Shown here: piece after piece, positions 56,511-64,000 of the stretch
Layout of the letters: every line of letters starts with the position of its first letter
Position numbering within the stretch: the stretch's first letter is position 1
NCBI GenBank assembly: GCA_014155875.1
Contig: JACEFZ010016111.1
Span: 873,501 to 937,500, forward strand
Direction: 5' to 3'
Length of the DNA stretch: 64,000 bases
DNA from: Cepaea nemoralis
Lineage: Eukaryota; Mollusca; Gastropoda; Stylommatophora; Helicidae
Notes under the pieces: generated by a model
Told to the model about the DNA's origin: nothing
What the model saw: the letters and a program-made list of their open reading frames with translations, nothing else
Databases searched by the model: none
Position numbers and translations under genes: made by a program

Positions 56511-57186
56511 TCAGATTTTGTCCTAGCCCCAAGCACCCATTGAAGCAGGCAGGCTGTGACGGATCAGCACCCAATTGGCCGGGGGCTGCCCAGCTTGAAG
56601 CGGGCGGTAGCTGATCAGTGACACCTGTAGGCGTCTCCCACCGTCAGAGGCAACGCGTCGCGCCCCATGTCTACGCCAATTGACAGGGACTTATAACACT
56701 TAACAGTTGCCTCTCGCTTTGATTCTGAGACCAGTTAAGACCAGGGATGGAGTTATTGCCTCTCCATAGCACAAAGCCTGGGCTAAAATATAGAGATCAT
56801 GTGTTGCCCATGCAGCATGATCCCTCTCTCGGCCTGCCTAGTTCACTCCAGAGGAAAGGTAACACCCCTACATCTGGAACAAGACAAGCTGCAGAAGCTG
56901 CCGGATCAGCAAAGCAATGCTCTAACTGTCCGCCTGTCGGAGCTTCGATCCTAGACCAGCCGCCAACCAATGCTTAGGGCCTGGTCTGTCCTGCCATGAC
57001 ATTTTGCCTTTAGCTTGCATTTCCTTGCACCTGGGTAAGGCTTGTACCCTCCCAATTGCGCTCTTCCGCCCGAAGTCGTTGGCACAATGTGGGGCGTCGG
57101 GTTTGGTAAGCGCTGCCCAACATTCGGCGTTAACAGAAAGCAGGTAGTACCGTCTACTGTTAAATGGTAGCTCAGTCATGTCTGAC

Positions 57187-57445
57187 TAAGACCTGACACA
57201 CACTTACAGAAGTGCTCACATAAAATATCAGTAGTGCTCACTTCAGCTATCAGTAGTGCTCACTATCAGAAGTGCTCACATAAAATATCAGTAGTGCTCA
57301 CTTCAGCTATCAGTAGTGCTCACTTCAATTATGGGTAGGGGTCACTTCAACAATCAGCAGTGGTCACTTCACTATCAGAAGTGCTCACTTAAAATATCAA
57401 TAATGCTCACTTCAGCTATCAGTAGTGCTCACTTAAACTGGCAGT
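57187..57445. repeat. About 20-bp TCACTTCAGCTATCAGTAGTGC minisatellite, right part
   Basis: Units such as AGTAGTGCTCACTTCAGCTA; one block near 57190-57270 is duplicated. A last unit is near 57795. Confidence 0.82.
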
Positions 57446-58185
57446 GGTCAGAGGTGTTTCCAAGGCACCAGGGCCGGGATCTATACTGGTCAAGACCTAC
57501 TAACACGTCCTAGCTGTGCGTCCTGGGCAACAGGTCCCTTAGGGGTCCTGGCTTACGTAGTAGGATCGCTGATTCTTCCAAAGTCGGAGAGTATCTGCTG
57601 CACGGCGAGGAACTACCAGTCTGCACACCAATAAGCCAGACATAGGACAACGGATACTCACACAAACCTCAGTCCGGTATGACTTCACACTGATCTTGGA
57701 CAACAGGATGTCTTCATCCGACATACAGGACTTTGCGCTGGAGTTCACAGCCAGCGAACGCAAGAAAGCAAGCAAGTAGTTGTCTCATGTATCTATCGGT
57801 AGTGGTCACTTCAACTACCATTAATGGTAGCCTCCCAACCTGGCATGAAAATACCAACTCCATGGGAGCTGTATTGCAGTGCTCTCCTCCTTCTCTCCAA
57901 GGTATGTGCAGGACCAGTAATGGAAACTGACATCTGCAGAGAGTCATATTAGGATGCAGCCAGGCTGTGATTCAGCACAACACGTACAGACTGGCTCAGA
58001 TTAGGCTTGGGTTGGTTGTGTTTCCTCAATGGGTTGTTGGTATTTCATTGTCGACACTTCAACCCACTGCCCTAAAGGTAAAGAGTTTATATTGTGCAAC
58101 ATTTCTGATGTCTCTGATACAAAACATGTCTGATAATAAATAACATGTCTGAAACATAACATGTCTGAAACATAACATGTCTGAT
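57446..58185. other. Region without a recognised gene
   Basis: 57450-57780 has a compositional look of transposon-derived sequence but no motif that I can name. A short tandem AACATGTCTGAAACATA lies near 58120-58190. Confidence 0.4.
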
Positions 58186-58191
58186 GCATAC

Positions 58192-58262
58192 TTGTGCTGG
58201 AAGGAGTTGTGTCCAGATTTGCCAACAATGTCCTCGACTCCAGCCATCAAATGATCAATAAA
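58192..58262 (-). CDS. SLC9A-like: Na+/H+ exchanger (SLC9A family), exon with CHP-binding helix
   Basis: 71-nt exon. Acceptor GTCTTTTTTTCCTACAG, donor CACAA|GTATGC. It reads FIDHLMAGVEDIVGKSGHNS then FQHK, completed by the next exon. The F/L-I/L-DH-L-x-x-G-x-EDI-x-G-x-x-GH motif is diagnostic of plasma-membrane Na+/H+ exchangers just after the last transmembrane segment; it forms the amphipathic helix that binds calcineurin B homologous protein. The exon starts in phase 0. Earlier exons with the 12-13 membrane spans are beyond the right edge. The following intron of 13.6 kb holds LINE B, the 40-bp array and an LTR. Confidence 0.92.
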
Positions 58263-58385
58263 CTGTAGGAAAAAAAGACACACACATAGAGTCAAATTTA
58301 CGGTTATAAAAATTTGGACTATAATTAATTGTAGAAAAAACACTACCTATAATTAAATTAGCTACATACATATTCTTGTCAAGTA

Positions 58386-58905
58386 TGACTGAGCTACCGT
58401 ATACAGTAGATGGTAAAACCTGCTTTCTGTTAGTGCTGAATGTTGGGCAGTGCACACCAAATCCAAAACCCCACATTGTGCCAACAGCTTCGTGAGGAAG
58501 AGCGCAATTGGGAGGGTACAAGCCTTATCATAGTGCGAGGAAATACAACTTAAAGACTAAATGTCATTGCAGGGCAGACCAGGCCCTAAATCTTGGTCGA
58601 CAAGTGGTCTAGGATCAAAGCTCTGACAGGCAGACAGAGAATTGCTTTGCTGATTCAAAAGCTTCTGCAGCTTGCCTTATTACAGATATATTAGTGTTAC
58701 CTTTCCTCTGGAGTGAACTAGGCAGGCCGAGAGAGGGATGATGCTGCATGGTCAACACATGGTTTCTACAATTCAGCCTAGTCTTTGTGCTATGGAGAGG
58801 TATAACACCACCCCTGGTCGCCACCATGGACTCTAGTTATGATGCCTTTTTTGAAGCACAATGTAACAAACTATCGTCTGTCAAGACATCAACATGCCAG
58901 TAAAA
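58386..58905 (+). mobile_element. Short non-autonomous derivative of LINE B (5' end joined to 3' end)
   Basis: The first 430 bp (from ATGACTGAGCTACC through CTGCTTTCTGTTA, GGAGGGTACAAGCCTT, CTTCTGCAGCTTGCCT to CTATGGAGAGG and CCCTGGTC) match the LINE B 5' UTR read on its own strand. They are followed directly by AGTTATGATGCCTTTTTT, GAAGCACAA and ACTATCGTCTGTCAAGAC, which is the extreme 3' end of LINE B. About 3 kb of coding sequence is absent. The element ends in a short A-rich (GTAA)n tail. Confidence 0.82.
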
Positions 58906-59127
58906 GTAAGTAAAGTCATATATACACATATGAACACTTCAAATGACAATATCAAATGACATGTCAACAATGGCAGACTGGCCAGGGTGACAGCTTGCTC
59001 GGTGGCAAGAGGTCCCTGTGGGTCATTGATGAAGTGGACATCCTTAAACATAAGACAATATATATTACCTTTTAGTAGCTTCGTCTCCTTGCAAGCAATA
59101 TTTTTAGACCCAGTCCGCCACTGTATA

Positions 59128-59698
59128 TCCATGGATGATAAATTACCCATCTAGGCCTAATTCCAACAAGCCAGTCCATGGAGGAAATATTACCCATTTG
59201 GGCCTAATCCCAGCCAGTCCATGGAGGAAAAATTACCCACCTAAGCCTAATCTCAGCCAGTCCATGGAGGAAAAATTACCCATCTAGACCTAACTCCAGC
59301 CAGTCCATGGAGGAAAAATTACCCATCTTGGCCTAATCTCAGTCAGTCCATGGAGGCAAAATTACCCATCCCATCCTAATCCTAGCCAGTCCATGAAGGA
59401 AATATTACCCATCTAGGCCTAACCCCAGCACGCCAGTCCATGGAGGAAAAATTACCCATCTAGGCCTAATCCCAGCAAGTCCATGGAGGAAAAATTACCC
59501 ATCTATACCTAATCCCAGCCAGTTCATGGAGGAAAAATTACCCATCTAGGCCTAATCCCAGCCAGTCCATGGAGAAAAAATTACCCAACCCATCCTAATC
59601 CCAGCCAGTCCATGAAGGAAAAATTACCCATGTAGGCCTAATCCTAACCCCAGCCAGTCCATGTAGGAAAAATTACCCATCTAGGCCTAACCCCAGCA
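59128..59698. repeat. 43-bp minisatellite, variant 1, about 13 copies
   Basis: Unit CATGGAGGAAAAATTACCCA TCTAGGCCTAATCCCAGCCA GTC. Confidence 0.92.
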
Positions 59699-59925
59699 GT
59701 TGATGTAGCTAAAAAGATAAGAGTAAGAAAGATAAGAGTGTTCTAGCTCTTAAACTTCCGGTATGGTGATGGCAGCGCAGGCAGTTGACTTCTACACCAT
59801 TCAGTTGAACTAAAACATTATCCTCTCGTTCAGAAAGCAATGGCAAACTAGTGAACGTAATATTGCATAGAAAATCAGCATGGGGTTGATCACAATGTAC
59901 TGCAAAGGACATGCATTTTTAAAGA
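59699..59925 (+). mobile_element. SINE-2 copy inside the 43-bp array
   Basis: TTAAACTTCCGGTATGGTGA, GTTCAGAAAGCAATGGCAAA, ATATTGCATAGAAAATCAGC, GTACTGCAAAGGACATGCAT and an A/T-rich end. Bordered by CCTAACCCCAGCA (59686-59698) and CCTAATCTCAGCA (59926-59938), a likely target duplication, although array units themselves contain a similar block. Confidence 0.8.
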
Positions 59926-61346
59926 CCTAATCTCAGCAAGCCCATGGAGGAAATAGTACCAACCTCAGCCTAATCTCAGCCAGCCCATGGAGGAAACAGT
60001 ACCAACCTCAGCCTAATCTCAGCCAGCCCATGGAGGAAATAGTACCAACCTCAGCCTAATACCAGCCAGCCCATGGAGGAAATAGTACCAACCTCAGCCT
60101 AATCTCAGCCAGCCCATGGAGGAAATAGTACCAACCTCAGCCTAATCCCAGCCAGCCCATGGATGAAATAGTACCAACCTAAGCCTAATCCCAGCCAGCC
60201 CATGGATGAAACAGTACCAACTTCACCCTAATCCCAGCCAGCCCATGGATGAAATAGTACCAACCTCAGCCTAATCCCATCCAGCCTATGGATGACATAG
60301 TACCAACCCCAGCCTAATCCCAGCCAGTCCATGGATGAAATAGTACCAACCTCAGCTTAATCCCAGCCAGTCCATGGATGAAATGGTACGAAACTCAGCT
60401 TAATTCCATCCAGTCCATGGATGAAATAGTACCAACCTCAGCTTAATCCCAGCCAGTCCATGGATGAAATAGTACCAACCTCAGCCTAATCCCAGCCAGT
60501 CCATGGATGAAATGGTACGAAACTCAGCTTAATCCCATCCAGTCCATGGATGAAATAGTACCAACCTCAGCCTAATCCCAGCCAGTCCATGGATGAAATA
60601 GTACCAAACTCAGCCTAATCCCAGCCAGTCCATGGATAAAATAGTACCACCCTCAGCCTAATCCCAACCAGTACATGGATGAAATAATACCAACCTCAGC
60701 TTAATCCCAGCCAGTACATGGATGAAATAGTACCAACCTCAGCCTAATCCCAGCCAGTACATGGATGAAATAGTACCAACCTCAGCCTAATCCCATCCAG
60801 CCTATGGATGACATAGTACCAACCCCAGCCTAATCCCAGCCAGTCCATGGATGAAATAGTACCAACCTCAGCTTAATCCCAGCCAGTCCATGGATGAAAT
60901 GGTACGAAACTCAGCTTAATTCCATCCAGTCCATGGATGAAATAGTACCAACCTCAGCTTAATCCCAGCCAGTCCATGGATGAAATAGTACCAACCTCAG
61001 CCTAATCCCAGCCAGTCCATGGATGAAATGGTACGAAACTCAGCTTAATCCCATCCAGTCCATGGATGAAATAGTACCAACCTCAGCCTAATCCCAGCCA
61101 GTCCATGGATGAAATAGTACCAAACTCAGCCTAATCCCAGCCAGTCCATGGATAAAATAGTACCACCCTCAGCCTAATCCCAACCAGTACATGGATGAAA
61201 TAATACCAACCTCAGCTTAATCCCAGCCAGTACATGGATGAAATAGTACCAACCTCAGCCTAATCCCAGCCAGTACATGGATGAAATAATACCAACCTCA
61301 GCCTAATCCCAGCCAGTACATGGATGAAATAGTACCAACCTCAGCC
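59926..61346. repeat. 43-bp minisatellite, variant 2, about 33 copies
   Basis: Unit CATGGATGAAATAGTACCAA CCTCAGCCTAATCCCAGCCA GTC, the same family as variant 1. A block starting CCTATGGATGACATAG at 60295 recurs at 60801 with the same order of rare variants, a duplication of about 506 bp. Confidence 0.93.
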
Positions 61347-64000
61347 TATCAGTTATCAGTTATCAGTTGGGGTATCTTCGTTGCACTCCGGACATGTCCA
61401 TAGGTGCTCAGATCCTCCCCCCAGCATATGCATCAGCGTCCGGTGGCTAATAGTGCCAGTTCTGTGTTGGTTGACGAGGCGCTTTGTTTTCCCGATGTAC
61501 TTCTCGCGTCTGGCTGTGCCGATTCTTACTCCCAGGTCTTTCATCCTGGAAAGCGATGTGGAATCACTGGCGTCAAAATCCTCTGTTCTCGCCATATCTT
61601 TAAGGGCGTTAATGACATCGGCACGATCCATGGGCTGGCCATCTACAGGGGGTGCAGAGCCAGCCAATTTATCAGCTCGTTCATTTCCCTCGACTCCCGC
61701 ATGTCCCGGGACGAAGATGAAGGTGACTTTGCGGACAACAGACTTCCGCAGCGACTCAGTCCACTGTCTACGTACAGATCCAGCTTCGACCTTCTGAATC
61801 ATGCTCATTGAATCACTTAGTACACACACGTTGGTATAATGCTGTGATTCCAGCCATATGAAAGCCTGTGTAACTGCCATCACCTCCATCGTCATGCTGC
61901 TCGTGGTCATAGAGTGGGCACCACTGGATTCTTGAACGGTTCGGCCCGCTGAACGGGCTGTAAATGCCCACGCACTTCTCTGCTGCTTTACAACAGATCC
62001 ATCTGTATAGATGAGCACTTCGGGGCTATCTGAGTGATCATAGATGAGCGCGTTAACCTCTGCATTGACAGCGGCAGGGTTCTGCTCTCTGCACCGTCTG
62101 TCGAGTGTGATAATGCAGGAGAAGGTACACTTAAAAGCTGGAGGCACCGGCACCCATTCCTTGCCGGGGTTGATACTGGTAAGACTGCAGACCTGTCCGA
62201 CGACATCTTCCGCCCGACCCATCCATGATTTGCCCCTCTTTAGCCTGTCACCCTTTTCTCTGAATACAGCGTCATGCAGAGGGTGCTGCTCATCTGCACT
62301 TATTTTTAAGTATGCACGAGCTCTCCAGATCTTGATCCTGTGTTCCATTGTCGGGAAGTCAAGGAGGTATCTCATTGCTACACAGCTGGTGTCTCTCGTG
62401 CAGCCCAAAATGATGCGCATGGCTTCGTTTTGTACCTTTTCAAGTCTTCCAATCTGTGTAGGGCTGACAGTGAGGATGGCCAGGGCATACTCGATGCGTG
62501 AAAGCACAAGTCCTTGGAACAGAAGTAATAGCAGTCTTTGCTCGATATTGGCAGTCGCCATGACTCTCATTGCTGCCAAACCTTTTCGAGCCTTCGTTAT
62601 GACATAGTCGACATGATCTTTGAAGGACAGGCTACGATCAAGCCTCACGCCAAGATATGTCATTGACTGGGTTCTACTCAGAATGCTCCCATCCATTCTA
62701 ACTGCCGGCAGGTCTGTTTTCACAATATGGTTGTTTAGTGAGAACCATGTAACCGTTGCCTTTGCAGGGTTGACAAGGGCATCGGCATCAGCACACCATG
62801 AGGAAATTCGATCTAGTTCGCCCTGCATATAGTTGGCAACCGCCTGTCTATCTCGACCCTGTCGATACACGAGGATGTCGTCAACGAATGATAGAGTCCT
62901 ACCCCTCCCATCCAACTGTTGTTCAGTGATCGGCACCGTATACACGTTGAATAGTACTGGTGACAGTGGTGAACCCTGTGGCAATCCTGGACATATCGTT
63001 ATCGGCTCAGAAGACCAACTCCCGCATCTTAGCACCACCTTCCTTTGGAGTAGAACTGCAGCTATCCATCGTACAAGGTGAGGGTGCACTTTCAGTCTGA
63101 GGAGGGTTTGCATCAAGTGCTCGAAAGATACTCTGTTATATGCGTCCTCTAAGTCTATGGCGGCCGCACATGTCTCTTCTCTGACCTGAAATCCTTCGTA
63201 AACATCTTGAGCAAAGACCGCCACATTCAGCCATGACTCTTTGTTGCGTCTGTATCCTCCAAGTGTGGGCGGGAAGCAGCCGAGCTGTTCCAAGTCCCAA
63301 GCAAGTCTGTGTGCTACAATTTTCTCCAGTAGCTTGCCAACAGTATTCTGCATCGTAATGATTCTGTAGCCGCTTATCTTGGAGTGGTCTTTGTTCGGTT
63401 TTGGCAGCGGCAGCAGGTAGCTGTGTAGCCATTCTTCTTTGACCTGACCCCTCTGGATACTGGTGTTGAATTCTCTGGCCAGTTCTTCCATGTCATCATC
63501 TGATATCACCATTAGGTCACCATATCGGATGCCGTCTGGGCCTGGGGCGGTGTTAGGTGATTTCTTGAGCATTGCACGCAATATGTCAACTGTGATTGTC
63601 CATTCTTCGTCTGTCCCGACCCCCTCGCACAACTGAGAGAGTGTTGTTGTGGTCCTATGTCTGGCGGGCTCGTCTTTCTGGTCAGTCTGTTCTATGTAGC
63701 GTGCAAGAAGGGCCTTACCTTTATCCGCATCCGACTTTTTCCATGCGAGGTCTGTGCCTTGAAAGTCTGGTATACCCCTACGTTGTGCAGCACCGTTCAT
63801 GCTCTTGTGGAGGCGCCAGAATGTCGTAAGAGATTGCTCGGAGCACACCTTCCTGCAGAACTCGTCCCATTTGTCGGCCTTGGCCTGTTTGGCGCAGGAT
63901 TTGAATAAAGTCGTCGTCCTAACGACCTCAGTCTTCAGGTTCGCCAACTCAACCTGTGGCATGTTAGCCTTTCTGGCCTTTTGCCAGTCTTTGACAGCCT
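61347..64000 (-). mobile_element. LINE A, young copy: reverse transcriptase, RNase H; 5' part beyond the window
   Basis: One uninterrupted frame from the right edge to 61356. Counting from the Met at 63962: TAPGPDGIRYGDL near 145, AAAIDLEDAYNRV near 269 (catalytic Asp), GLPQGSPLSPVLF near 329, FVDDILVY near 359 (catalytic Asp pair, Val in place of the usual Ala), IYTDGS near 656, TMEVMAVTQA near 692, LSDSMSM near 717 and PGHAGVEGNERAD near 757 (the Asp-Glu-Asp-Asp RNase H set plus His). A C-terminal EHLWTCPEC is near 857. The 3' end is three 7-bp units ACTGATA at 61347-61367; the stop lies in that tail. The frame has no lesion, so the copy is recent. The endonuclease half, seen at 10887-12776, would be outside. 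Confidence 0.93.

Larger units (their letters stand above)
53590..57180 (-). mobile_element. LINE B: endonuclease-RT non-LTR retrotransposon, nearly full length, dead
   Basis: Minus strand from a 5' UTR (about 56530-57180) through endonuclease, RT and a C-terminal C2H2 finger to an (ATGTA)n-like tail. It lies in a 20-bp minisatellite that continues on both sides. Separate entries describe the coding parts. The clade is probably RTE/CR1/Jockey-like; I cannot place it more exactly. Confidence 0.85.

Noticed and set aside
61381..62832. Several plus-strand frames of 70-187 residues
   Set aside because: Antisense shadows of the intact LINE A frame.

Overview
The window is animal nuclear DNA, most likely from a lophotrochozoan and plausibly a gastropod mollusc. 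That is inferred from the look of the retrotransposons and SINEs; no species marker is present. Exons are short with consensus splice sites, introns are kilobases long, and there are no operons, ribosome binding sites, rRNA or true tRNA genes. Most of the sequence is mobile elements in various states of decay plus an unusual density of minisatellites (by eye about a quarter of the window).

The one solid host gene is on the minus strand: the 3' part of a plasma-membrane type Na+/H+ exchanger (SLC9A/NHE family). Six exons at 58192-58262, 44345-44548, 42533-42680, 39709-39973, 31610-31702 and 28348-29483 have matching splice phases at every junction and add up to exactly 639 codons including the stop. 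They cover the end of the transporter unit (CHP-binding helix) and a long cytoplasmic tail. The membrane domain lies beyond the right edge. Its introns hold most of the large arrays (40-, 48-, 48- and 59-bp units). Weaker first-exon candidates on the minus strand are at 8676-8738 (joined in phase to 7912-8004, with a CRE site upstream) and at 4660-4710.

Left third (1-21000): a LINE reverse-transcriptase scrap at the edge, SINEs, an element (8924-9984) with a tandem 41-bp head and an (ACTA)n tail inside an 11-bp target duplication, a RNase H-bearing LINE (LINE A) rearranged in the twin-priming way (10887-15274) and split by a probable solo LTR, a dead mariner, a dead Tc1/IS630-like transposase and further LINE remnants. 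Middle (21000-48000): NHE exons separated by minisatellites, including a 48-bp array of about 70 copies whose unit is derived from the reverse-transcriptase coding sequence of the LINE in which it sits, and a 40-bp array of about 55 copies interrupted by a second probable solo LTR. Right third (48000-64000): a tandemly amplified dispersed-repeat end, an unassigned 3-kb stretch, an endonuclease-RT LINE (LINE B) that has lost exactly the catalytic RT motif, a short derivative of LINE B made of its 5' end joined to its 3' end, a 43-bp minisatellite with a SINE in it, and an apparently intact young copy of LINE A running off the right edge.

The main theme is transposable elements and minisatellites generating each other: elements insert into arrays (SINEs, LTRs, LINE A, LINE B), and arrays grow out of elements (LINE D to the 48-bp array, SINE-2 to the 47-bp array, the R element with 41-bp monomers, the tandem CTGACCCGGCCCGGC repeat). 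Family names (LINE A-E, SINE-1, SINE-2, R) are local labels only.
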